Shown here in pieces: positions 17,087 through 25,100 of a stretch of 27,406 nucleotides of DNA. Where the stretch lies: NCBI GenBank assembly GCA_021151805.1, contig JAGKWN010000054.1, positions 1-27,406 of the forward strand, given 5' to 3'. The position numbers and the translations under genes were made by a program. This DNA comes from Cytophagaceae bacterium (GTDB taxonomy: Bacteria; Bacteroidota; Bacteroidia; Cytophagales; Cytophagaceae). Positions within the stretch are counted from its first letter, which is position 1. Every line of letters begins with the position of its first letter. A model generated the notes under the pieces. It did no database searches and was not told where the DNA came from. It saw nothing but the letters and a program-made list of their open reading frames with translations.

Positions 17087-17932
17087 CTACTCATTCTCTC
17101 GCACTTTTACAAACCATTCTACATTGACGGCCTCTTCCTTTCTGGTCGCCGGAATCAATGCATAATTTTTGTAAACAGTTTTATAAAAATCAATATCTAC
17201 TTCCGGACAATACCACTCCAGATTACCGTACAGCTGCACATTCTTAATCCTGCCTTCAGCAGTTACAGTGCACACAAATTTAAACACCGTATAATACGGG
17301 TCATTGTAACAACCTAAGCCATGAGCATTCCAGACTATTTCATTAAAGGGTTTTTCTGCTGAAATCATGGGTACGGTTTCACATTTTTCAGCTTTATATA
17401 TCTTACCGCTGATCTTACTTTTGTAAAGTGAATACTGCGGATTTCCATCGGGATTGCGGGCCGTATAATAATATTGGGCGTGCCATAAAGTATCTACTTT
17501 GTCTGCAGTTGTTGTAAAGACTTTTCCTGAGAAAAGCAGCGGCTGTAAACTTTTTGCCAGCCCTTCATAATAAAGTCCATCAATGAGTGCATGCACTTCA
17601 TAAACAGAGTCTGCACGTTTTTTATATGTCCATTCTTCTATGCTTGGATCATCGGCATTCCGGTAAATTTTCACTATAGAATCAGCAACCAGTTCATAAA
17701 AATTTCTCAAGCATCTCCTATCGCCATCCTTATAATAACAGTACTGCACTTCCTTTATTGAAGATGAATGTATAATATCTTCCCGGGCGTATTCCGCATA
17801 ACCATAAAATGACCGATCATCCGGATGTTCTGCACTTGAATAAAAAACGGAGGGTCCGAGCTTAATCGTATCCTGCGCATATGCTACTATACCGCAAAAT
17901 AAAAGAGTAAAGAAAAATAAATATCGCTTCAT
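17087..17932 (-). CDS. Exported protein with a TonB-C-like C-terminus
   Basis: The frame is open further upstream, but the ATG at 17932 gives a classic signal peptide (MKRYLFFFTLLFCGIVAYAQ, cleavage after AYA or AQ) and a 281-residue product, and places the start one base after the stop of the YjbR-type gene. The N-terminal part of the mature protein contains patterns reminiscent of the MORN-like or antitoxin-style Bacteroidota repeats (YYKDGDRRCLRNFYE; EEWTYKKRADSVYEVHALID). The last 90 residues (FKFVCTVTAEGRIKNVQLYG, then YALIPATRKEEAVNVEWFV) resemble the TonB C-terminal fold, in which FxVxxxGxVxNVxV and a PA-x-x-xG-x-xV motif are shared. No N-terminal membrane anchor remains after cleavage, so it is not a normal TonB. 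It is the third gene of the carbonic anhydrase operon and converges with the histidine kinase gene. Confidence 0.72.
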   Translation of the reverse strand: MKRYLFFFTLLFCGIVAYAQDTIKLGPSVFYSSAEHPDDRSFYGYAEYAREDIIHSSSIKEVQYCYYKDGDRRCLRNFYELVADSIVKIYRNADDPSIEEWTYKKRADSVYEVHALIDGLYYEGLAKSLQPLLFSGKVFTTTADKVDTLWHAQYYYTARNPDGNPQYSLYKSKISGKIYKAEKCETVPMISAEKPFNEIVWNAHGLGCYNDPYYTVFKFVCTVTAEGRIKNVQLYGNLEWYCPEVDIDFYKTVYKNYALIPATRKEEAVNVEWFVKVRENE

Positions 17933-17933
17933 A

Positions 17934-18323
17934 TTATGGCGCTTTAGATTGTATAAAAGCGTGAAAAAATAAGTCACTCGATTGCTCAGGATTTACCTGA
18001 TCTGCAAGTTTTTTAGGTGCAACTTTACAATAAGCTGCTTTCAAAACCTCTAAAAATACTTCTGCTTTTATTTTCTTCATTTCAATGATTGTCCAGCCCT
18101 GAGCTCCCCATTTATTCCCAACCGGATAAATAATTTCTTTTTCAGATACAGAAAATAAATGTTGATCCATTGCGGATAATTTTAAACAAGCCTGTTTCTT
18201 TACATGATCATATGTAGCAAATATTTTCTTCTTTACCAGAAAAGAACTTTTTTCAAAATGCGGTTCCTCTGTTGCTTCAGGAAAAGTAAGTGCCCACTTC
18301 CTAAACTGTTCAATCGTTATCAT
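17934..18323 (-). CDS. YjbR/MmcQ family protein (CyaY-like fold)
   Basis: A 129-residue protein matching the DUF419 (MmcQ/YjbR) family. It starts ITIEQFRKWALTFPEATEEP followed by HFEKSSFLVKKKIFATY, corresponding to the family's first helix, its (F/L)P-x-(A/V/T)-x-E-x-xF/HF turn and first strands. The later KWGAQGWTIIEMKKI matches the usual G-x-xGW-x-x(V/L) segment, and the final helix LKAAYCKVAPKKLA fits the family's ending. The fold resembles the frataxin homologue CyaY, and members bind DNA or act as small binding proteins; the cellular role here is unknown. The length is typical. It starts 11 bases after the carbonic anhydrase stop and ends one base before the start of the exported-protein gene, so all three are probably one operon. 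Confidence 0.85.
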   Translation of the reverse strand: MITIEQFRKWALTFPEATEEPHFEKSSFLVKKKIFATYDHVKKQACLKLSAMDQHLFSVSEKEIIYPVGNKWGAQGWTIIEMKKIKAEVFLEVLKAAYCKVAPKKLADQVNPEQSSDLFFHAFIQSKAP

Positions 18324-18334
18324 ACCTGATCCAT

Positions 18335-18982
18335 TCAGGATATCTTATCAGTACCTAAATCGTAAATTTCCTGAATATTTTTAAGGATTTTATTGAAATC
18401 AATTTTCAGATCTTTTAACAATCCCGTTTGCATGTCAAAGATCCAGCCGTGAATTTCCGGCGTCTTGTTTTGCAGATAAGATCGCTGCCACACGGCCATC
18501 TTGATCACGTTCACGCATTGCTCCTCCACATTCAATTCAACCAAACGATCATAACGTTTTGCTTCATCCGTAATCGCGTTCAACTCCGTTTTATGCAGTC
18601 TGTACACATCGCGGATATTACGCAACCATGGATTCAAAAAACCTAAATCTGCAGGTTGCATAGCTGCTTTGATACCACCACACTGATAATGACCGCACAC
18701 AACAATATGCTGCACGTTTAAATGCGCAATTGCATACTGTATTACAGATGCCGAACTGTTATCATTATTAGGAACCAGGTTAGCAACATTACGATGCACA
18801 AACATCTGCCCGGGCTTTATCCCCGTCATCTCTTCCGCTGAAACACGGCTATCGCTGCAGCCTATGTATAGAAACTCCGGATTTTGTCCTTGTGCCAGAT
18901 GCTCAAAGAATTTCTCGTCTGTTTTCTTTTTTTCAGCAACCCACTTCTTATTATTTTCAAAAACCTGCTCGTATAATGTCAT
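18335..18982 (-). CDS. can: Beta-class carbonic anhydrase
   Basis: A 215-residue enzyme that interconverts CO2 and bicarbonate in the cytoplasm. The zinc site is complete: CSDSR with Cys42, Asp44 and Arg46, and HYQC with His98 and Cys101, followed by the GGI motif. The HRNVANL segment (residues 63-69) is also typical of the class. These mark it as a classic Asp-Arg dyad beta-carbonic anhydrase similar to E. coli Can in length and order of motifs. It supplies bicarbonate for carboxylation reactions. It heads a three-gene operon. A candidate promoter lies 54 bases upstream of the ATG, in the region shared with the divergent DUF4345 gene. The enzyme class is certain; the symbol follows common usage. 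Confidence 0.95.
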   Translation of the reverse strand: MTLYEQVFENNKKWVAEKKKTDEKFFEHLAQGQNPEFLYIGCSDSRVSAEEMTGIKPGQMFVHRNVANLVPNNDNSSASVIQYAIAHLNVQHIVVCGHYQCGGIKAAMQPADLGFLNPWLRNIRDVYRLHKTELNAITDEAKRYDRLVELNVEEQCVNVIKMAVWQRSYLQNKTPEIHGWIFDMQTGLLKDLKIDFNKILKNIQEIYDLGTDKIS

Positions 18983-19035
18983 GCTACTTTAAAATAAGTG
19001 TATCTACCGGATCCTTTAACTTCTCTATTTCCCTG

Positions 19036-19065
19036 CAAAATACGAACTCTTGCTTTCTTACCCAA
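19036..19065 (-). promoter_or_regulatory. Candidate promoter of the carbonic anhydrase operon
   Basis: On the minus strand, TTG (19065-19063) is followed after 20 bases by TATTTTG (19042-19036), close to the Bacteroidota consensus TTG-N17-23-TAnnTTTG but one base short in the second element. It lies about 54 bases upstream of the start codon at 18982. Plausible but not proved. Confidence 0.3.
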
Positions 19066-19125
19066 AGTCAAGAGATATTAAATGGTTAATTCCAAGATTT
19101 GCATATCACCAAACGATATAAAGAA

Positions 19126-19527
19126 ATGAAATCAACCGTTTTAACTTTGTTTTTACTTTTTACCGGCAGTATAGGAATCATCATTGGGGGATGCCTTTTA
19201 TTTGTGCCCATTGCTTTTGAGGCTTCAGCCGGAATTTATATCAGCAACGATCCCAGTGTATTGAGCGAGATACGGGGCTCCGGAGGCATGCTGCTGGGAG
19301 CAGGTATTCTGATCGTGGCGGGAGCTTTCATCAAAAGTATGCCCCGGGTCTCTCTGCTCCTTTCAACCTTGTTTTATTTATCTTACGGCATCTCGCGCAT
19401 CATTGGAATGTTACTCGATGGAATCCCATCCAATTCACTTATCCAGGTAACGATAGCAGAAATTTCCATAGGGCTTATAAGCCTTATATTCTTAATGCGC
19501 TTTATTAAACAGGAAACTTCCCGTTAG
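19126..19527 (+). CDS. DUF4345 family membrane protein
   Basis: A 133-residue integral membrane protein. The frame is open from a TTG at 19099, but the ATG at 19126 is the natural start and gives MKSTVLTLFLLFTGSIGIII as its first membrane helix. Three further helices follow (GMLLGAGILIVAGAFI, LLLSTLFYLSYGISRIIGML, and the last about residues 110-130). The motif EIRGSGGMLLGAG and the later SYGISRIIGMLLDG with NSLIQVTIAEISIGLISL match the DUF4345 family, whose function is unknown. Its stop overlaps the stop of the Crp/Fnr-type gene on the other strand by four bases. It is transcribed divergently from carbonic anhydrase. Confidence 0.82.
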   Translation: MKSTVLTLFLLFTGSIGIIIGGCLLFVPIAFEASAGIYISNDPSVLSEIRGSGGMLLGAGILIVAGAFIKSMPRVSLLLSTLFYLSYGISRIIGMLLDGIPSNSLIQVTIAEISIGLISLIFLMRFIKQETSR

Positions 19528-20108
19528 AGTTTATCATTCTGCAACACTCTTTTCCTGATCCTGCTGAATGATTCCGGTGTTACACCGATATAGCTGGCCA
19601 ATTGATGAAGCGGAACCCGGTTCATCAATTCCGGCTGTGTCTGCATCAGCATCAGATACCGTTCTTCAGGATTGTAATTGCTCATCAGATCAAGCCGCTG
19701 CTGCATTTTAGAATAATCTTCAGGCATTAATGTATGCAACAGATGCGCTAGTCCGGGATGTGCTTTATGTAATTCTTCCTCTTCTTCCCGGGTGCCAGTC
19801 ACCAAAATGCAATCATCCACACATGCTAGATAATATACTGAAGGAGCCTTTTGCATATAGCTTGTATACAATAAGGCAGCCTGCCCTTCGAGAAAAAATG
19901 CAGTTGTTTTTTCTTCCCCGTCAATCAATTGAAATTGACGCACACAACCAGAAATAACAAAATAACATTTTTCACATACCTCCCCTTCTTTCAAAATAGT
20001 AGCCCCCTTTTTAAAAGATTCCACACGGGTCTTTTCAACAATAGCACGCATTTCTTCCTGGCTAAACGTATTATATTTTGAAAGAAAATTTATAACGATA
20101 TCTTCCAT
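19524..20108 (-). CDS. Crp/Fnr family transcription regulator
   Basis: A 194-residue regulator. Residues about 20-110 form the cyclic-nucleotide-binding-like beta barrel (RVESFKKGATILKEGEVCEK, then CYFVISGCVRQFQ, then TTAFFLEGQAALL); residues 145-190 carry the helix-turn-helix (VPLHQLASYIGVTPESFSRI) with the basic recognition end RKRVL. The canonical cAMP-contacting R-S/T pair is not evident, as is usual in the Bacteroidota branch, where the ligand is unknown. Cysteines in EKCYFVISGC are not arranged as an iron-sulphur cluster. The length is typical for this branch. Targets cannot be told; the neighbouring divergent membrane protein gene at 20272 across a 163-base gap is a natural candidate. 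Confidence 0.9.
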   Translation of the reverse strand: MEDIVINFLSKYNTFSQEEMRAIVEKTRVESFKKGATILKEGEVCEKCYFVISGCVRQFQLIDGEEKTTAFFLEGQAALLYTSYMQKAPSVYYLACVDDCILVTGTREEEEELHKAHPGLAHLLHTLMPEDYSKMQQRLDLMSNYNPEERYLMLMQTQPELMNRVPLHQLASYIGVTPESFSRIRKRVLQNDKL

Positions 20109-20271
20109 AACTATTATTTAAAGGTATTGAGCCGGTCTTTTATCATTCTATTTAATGTATTGCGAATGATCAATATCCATGCTTTCTGATAAAAAAACAA
20201 GTATCTTTAATAACCATAAAACATCTTGATAAAACAACCTGTTGAATTATTTACTTTACTATAACATCTTT

Positions 20272-20778
20272 ATGACAAAACGCGATCTGTTTATCCTCAT
20301 CATAAAATTATTTGCTTTGTACGCACTTATCACTTCCGTGTTCGGCATTTTACCAATACTTACTTCTACCATACAATTGGAATTGAACACCTTTGATGTA
20401 GTTTATTTATTTGCATATATTGCTTTTTTCTGTTTCCTATTTTATCTGCTTACTATAAAATCAGACAAAATTGTCACCTTATTAAAACTTGATAAAGGAT
20501 TCGACTCAGACTTTATACAATTGGGCAACTTAGAAAAAACACAGATCATTCAACTGGGACTAATCATTATCGGAGGTTTGATTTTTATATCTAATTTACC
20601 GGAACTGATGGTTGGTATATTCAATTTATTTAAATCAAACGTACAAACAGATTTTGACGACACATTGGGTTCCATAACTCCACATGATAATACTTATCTG
20701 GCAATAGATTTTATCCGCGCACTCATGGGTTATCTGATACTTACCAACCATGAATACTTAGCTAAAAAGTTATTATAA
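20272..20778 (+). CDS. Four-helix hypothetical membrane protein
   Basis: A 168-residue protein from the ATG at 20272; the open frame extends to a TTG at 20242, which is less likely. Four hydrophobic segments can be read at about residues 6-30 (LFILIIKLFALYALITSVFG), 40-62, 85-112 (IIQLGLIIIGGLIFI) and 140-160. A short soluble loop (NVQTDFDDTLGSITPHD) lies between the last two. No family is recognised. It is transcribed divergently from the Crp/Fnr-type regulator and ends just before a strong hairpin terminator, so it seems to be a single-gene unit. Confidence 0.75.
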   Translation: MTKRDLFILIIKLFALYALITSVFGILPILTSTIQLELNTFDVVYLFAYIAFFCFLFYLLTIKSDKIVTLLKLDKGFDSDFIQLGNLEKTQIIQLGLIIIGGLIFISNLPELMVGIFNLFKSNVQTDFDDTLGSITPHDNTYLAIDFIRALMGYLILTNHEYLAKKLL

Positions 20779-20786
20779 TTTATACA

Positions 20787-20828
20787 GAATGCTTCTATAT
20801 CGTAGCGCATAGAAGCATTCGTTTTTAT
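20787..20828. terminator. Bidirectional hairpin terminator
   Basis: GAATGCTTCTAT (20787-20798) pairs perfectly with ATAGAAGCATTC (20809-20820) around a 10-base loop and is followed by GTTTTTATTT on the plus strand. It sits between the convergent ends of the membrane protein gene (stop at 20778) and the ATPase gene (stop at 20829). The plus-strand terminator is strong; on the minus strand the tail is only moderately T-rich (TGTATAAATT). Confidence 0.85.
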
Positions 20829-21980
20829 TTATTCCATCAGATACGATTGATTCAAAAACTGTTTTCTGAACCACAATTCAAATGCCGGATCTACAAATTG
20901 AAAGATCCCATCGACCTCATGAATCAAATCGGTATTAATTAGCAATGCTTTATTTTTACTTACATTACGTGGAGTTCCCAATGCATAGGTATTCATTACC
21001 GCAGCGCTTGTAAATTGCGTTTCGCCTTTCACAACGGCTTTCAAAAAATTAAGCTGAGTAATACTGATATTTTCAACTTCATTCTGATACAAAGGGGTAT
21101 TGGCATAAATCAATTCTGTCAAGGCATTATTAATTTCTATTACAGACGCTTTTTTGTGCGTCAGGTTCCAGGTATAGTGCGCCAATTGCTGTACATACCA
21201 GGAATGATTTTTCATCAACCCGGCAATACGCTCTGCCGTCTTTTCATCGATGGATTTCCCTGTATCCTGAAAACCTTTTGTAATAAAAGCGATCCATTTT
21301 TTCGTTTCAATCTTAGGTAATAGCATAATATCACCAAAACGATAAAAAGGTTTGCCTGCATTATTGAAAATCTCAGTCATCATGTGCCGCTTGCTTCCAT
21401 ACAAGCAATAGGTCACCAGCTTCTGGCGCTGCCAGTACGAACGCAGTTTCTTTTCGAGATCTGCATACCCATTAAAGGAAGATATATTCTGAAATTCATC
21501 CAGACAGATAATAAATTTGATTCCTTTCTTCTTTCCTATTGTCTCCGGCAAATTCAATACTTCTTCACTATTCTTTTTCAATTCTTTCCAGTCAAAACTC
21601 AGACTGAAATCATTCATAGGATCCAAACCAATACTCAGCTTAGGTATCAGCTTATTAAAAAATTCCTTGCCGCTAACCAGCCATTCCTGCCATTTGGGAG
21701 AAGATGCTTTGATTATTTCCCTGGCAAACATTTCTAAAAATTCCTCTTCGCTACCTACAGTAAACAAATCAATGATGACAGTCTTTGTTTTCTTTTCCTT
21801 CTTATTGATCTCCAGAATCACCTTTTCAACCAATGAAGACTTCCCCCACCGGCGGGGTGAAATAATGATGGTATTGATACCATTCAGCAGATTACTGCGC
21901 AGTTTTGCTGCTTCGGCTTCTCTGTTCGTAAAAGCATGTGTGCTTACCGTAGTGCCATATATAAATGGAGAGTCTTTCAT
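20829..21980 (-). CDS. Archaeal-type P-loop ATPase
   Basis: A 383-residue soluble ATPase of the STAND-like group often labelled 'ATPase domain predominantly from Archaea'. The N-terminus has FTNREAEAAKLRSNL (the family's F-x-x-R-x-x-E/L-x-x-L box). The nucleotide loop is SPRRWGKSSLV near residues 41-51, the family's variant P-loop in which arginines replace the first glycine of the classical Walker A. Walker B is FIICLDEFQNI (about 155-166). The sensor-like CLYGSKRHMM and the C-terminal winged-helix-like part (ITQLNFLKAVVKGETQF to FVDPAFELWFRKQF) also fit. The ending VDPAFELWFRK is a typical signature of the family's C-terminal domain. Many Bacteroidota carry multiple orphan copies of unknown function, sometimes tied to mobile elements; no partner gene is adjacent. 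A palindrome lies just upstream of its start. Confidence 0.87.
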   Translation of the reverse strand: MKDSPFIYGTTVSTHAFTNREAEAAKLRSNLLNGINTIIISPRRWGKSSLVEKVILEINKKEKKTKTVIIDLFTVGSEEEFLEMFAREIIKASSPKWQEWLVSGKEFFNKLIPKLSIGLDPMNDFSLSFDWKELKKNSEEVLNLPETIGKKKGIKFIICLDEFQNISSFNGYADLEKKLRSYWQRQKLVTYCLYGSKRHMMTEIFNNAGKPFYRFGDIMLLPKIETKKWIAFITKGFQDTGKSIDEKTAERIAGLMKNHSWYVQQLAHYTWNLTHKKASVIEINNALTELIYANTPLYQNEVENISITQLNFLKAVVKGETQFTSAAVMNTYALGTPRNVSKNKALLINTDLIHEVDGIFQFVDPAFELWFRKQFLNQSYLME

Positions 21981-21998
21981 AAAAATTTTATACTAACT

Positions 21999-22020
21999 GG
22001 TATTATACCTAAAGGTATAA
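21999..22020. promoter_or_regulatory. Operator-like overlapping palindromes upstream of the ATPase gene
   Basis: TTATACCTAAAGGTATAA at 22003-22020 has perfect 8-base arms with a two-base spacer. Its left arm also overlaps a second palindrome, GGTATTATACC (21999-22009), so the segment reads as three alternating GGTAT/ATACC half-sites. It lies 18-40 bases upstream of the ATPase start codon (21980), where a repressor site would be effective. No binding protein can be named. Confidence 0.45.
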
Positions 22021-22081
22021 AATAATAGAGCCGAATGCAAATCCGGTTCAATTAAGAAATCAGCGTATGACCTATAATAAA

Positions 22082-22115
22082 AAAAGCAGTCACACCAACG
22101 AGGCGTGACTGCTTT
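22082..22115 (-). terminator. Terminator of the GH5 gene
   Basis: AAAAGCAGTCAC (22082-22093) pairs with GTGACTGCTTTT (22104-22115) around an 11-base loop, which can form an extra CC/GG pair. Read on the minus strand the hairpin ends in a run of T residues. It lies about 20 bases beyond the stop codon of the glycoside hydrolase gene (22136) and also separates it from the ATPase gene downstream. Confidence 0.85.
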
Positions 22116-22135
22116 TCAATCTTCTTATTTGTTGT

Positions 22136-25100
22136 TTATTGTTTAATAACCGATTTCGTTACAGTACCTGATTCCGTTTCGATCTGAACGAAATACATCC
22201 CTCTGCTTAAGTCTGTCATGACAATCTCTGCAGATGCATCGCCGGTTGTTTCAAGTACCGTCTTCCCTAATACATCAACAACTCTCAGCGATTTAGAACC
22301 ATACACCTGCCCCATATCGATCAACAAGCGATCTGTTACAGGGTTTGGATACAATTTAATATTATCGATCAGGTATGCATTATGAGCAGCAGTAGTTGTG
22401 GTCTTTCCAATCTCAACCATTGATGTTGCATCCGCACAAGGACTAACTCCTTTAACGGTATATTTAAAGATATACGTACCAACAGCCGTTAAGCCATCTA
22501 CCGTTACAGTAGATGCAGCTCCGGATGTACTGAAGTTAACAGCAGACGGACCTGAAACTAGACTCCATATACCAATATCAGAACCTGTACCCGTTAACGA
22601 TACAGATGTTTCTGTAGTAATTGACTTACCTGTACCAGCATTTGCTGTTGGAGGTGCAGTACAAATTGATTTAACTACCTCTACCCTTGATGTAGCATCT
22701 GCACAAGGACTAACACCTTTAACAGTATATTTAAAAGTATATGTTCCAAAAGCAGTTAAGCCATTTACCGTCACTAAAGCAGCTGGCCCAGTCGGACTGA
22801 AGGAAACAGCAGACGGACCTGAAACCAGACTCCATGTACCAATATCCGAACCCGTACCTGTTAACGATACAGATGTTGCTGTAGAAATTGATTGGCCAGA
22901 ACCAGCATTTGCCGTTGGAGGATTGGTACATAGCGGGGCAGACTTCACAACATCTACCGTTGATGTAGCATCTGCGCATGGACTGATACCTGCCACAGTA
23001 TACTTAAATGTATACGTACCGTCTACCGTTAAGCCATTTGCAGTCACTGAAGAACCTGTTGAAGAACTGAAGCTTACTGTTGCTGCAGTAGGTTTTGTAA
23101 CTACACTCCATGTGCCTGCTGCAGTACCAGTACCGCTTAACGTAGCAGATGTAGCCGTTGTAATGTTTTGATTTGCACCTGCACTTGCCGTAGGAGGATT
23201 TGTACATACAGGAGCAGTCTTCACTACATCAACGGTTGATGTAGCATCTGCACATGGGCTAGTACCTGTAACAGTGTATTTGAAGGTGTATGTACCATTT
23301 GCTGTCAGTCCATTTACTGTGACTAAAGCAGCTGACCCAGTCGGACTGAAGGTAACAGCAGACGGACCTGTAACCAGGCTCCATGTGCCTGTTGCTGAAC
23401 CTGTACCTGTTAAGGTTACTGTTGTTGCTGACGTAATAGCCTGATTTGAACCCGCAACTGCTGTTGGAGGGTTTGTACAGGAAGGACTGGATTTAACAAC
23501 GTTTACTGTTGCAGAAGCATCCACACAAGGACTTGTTCCTGTAACCGTATATTTAAAGGTATAGGTACCATTTGCTGTTAAACCATTCACGGTTACTGAA
23601 GCAGAAGCAGCAGAAGGACTAAAACCAACCGTTACTCCTGTTGGCCCCGTAACTAAACTCCATGTACCTGTTTTAGTACCTGTACCTGCTAAGGTGGTAG
23701 TGGTAGCACTTGTAATAGACTGGTTTGTTCCGGCACTCGCGGTTGTTGGTGTAGTACAAACAGGTGTCGCTTTTACTACATTCATTGTTGCAGATGCATC
23801 CACACAAGGACTTGCACCTGTAACCGTATATTTGAAGGTATATGTACCATCTGCCGTTAAGCCGTTTGCCGTTACAGAAGCAGCTGTTGCAGAAGGACTG
23901 AAGGTTACTGTTGCAGAAGAAGGTTTAGTAACCACGCTCCATGTTCCTATAGTCGTACCTGTGCCGGTTAACGTTGCAGTGGTTGCTGTAGTAATTGACT
24001 GGTTAGAACCTGCATTCGCCGTAGTTGGTGTAGCACAAACCGGGGTTGCTTTTACAACATTCACCGTTGCAGAAGCGTCCACACAAGGGCTTGTACCTTT
24101 AACGGTATACTTGAAGGTATATGTACCGTCAGCTGTTAAGCCGCTTGCCGTTACAGTACCTGTTGTTGTAGAACCAAATGTAACGGTTGCACCGGTAGGA
24201 CTTGTAACTACACTCCATGTACCTACAGTCGTTCCTGTGCCGGTTAATGTTGCCGTTGTCGCTGTAGTAATTGACTGGTTAGAACCTGCATTAGCCGTAG
24301 TTGGTGTCGTACAAACCGGTGTTGCTTTTACAACATTCACCGTTGCAGAAGCATCCACGCATGGGCTTGTACCTTTAACGGTATACTTGAAGGTATATGT
24401 ACCGTCAGCAGTTAAGCCGCTCGCCGTTACAGTACCTGTTGTTGTAGAACCCAATGTTACTGTTGCACCCGTAGGACTTGTAACTACACTCCATGTCCCT
24501 ACAGCCGTTCCTGTGCCGGTTAATGTTGCCGTTGTCGCTGTAGTAATTGACTGGTTAGAACCTGCATTCGCCGTAGTTGGTGTAGCACAAACCGGTGTTG
24601 TCTTCACAACATTCACTGTAGCAGAAACAGCAGCACACGGAGCTGTACCCGCAACTGTATATTTAAATGTATATGTTCCGTCAACGGTTAAGCCGCTTGC
24701 CGTCACAGTACCAGTCGTTGTCGAACCAAATGTAACAGTTGCACCGGTAGGTCCTGTTTGCAATGTCCAGGTTCCTACTGCAGAACCTGTGCCGGTTAAT
24801 GTTGCCATTGTAGCAGTTGTGATAGCCTGGTTGGTTCCTGCATCAGCCGTTGCCGGAGCTGCAATGGTAACTTTCAACGGTGTGCGCGGACCTTCACATG
24901 TATTCGGACTTGATGTTGCCTGACTTACATAATAGGTTGTTACACCAGCAACAGATGTTGAAGGTATTGGCGCTACTGTATTGGCAACACCGCCTGTTGC
25001 ATCTGTATACCAGTTCAATGTCAAACCTGTAATACCTGTCGCCTTTAGTGCAACAGCATCGGTTGCACCTTCACAATAAGATATATCTGTTACTGTAACA

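Noticed and set aside
22136..22200. Treating the GH5 gene as part of an operon with the downstream ATPase
   Set aside because: A strong hairpin terminator at 22082-22115 and an operator-like palindrome before the ATPase separate them.
22398..24923. Long plus-strand open frames (257 and 409 codons) opposite the GH5 repeats
   Set aside because: They are mirror frames of the repeat array, open only because of its biased Thr/Ala/Val codons; their products are periodic V/P-rich sequences with the repeat period and no known domain.
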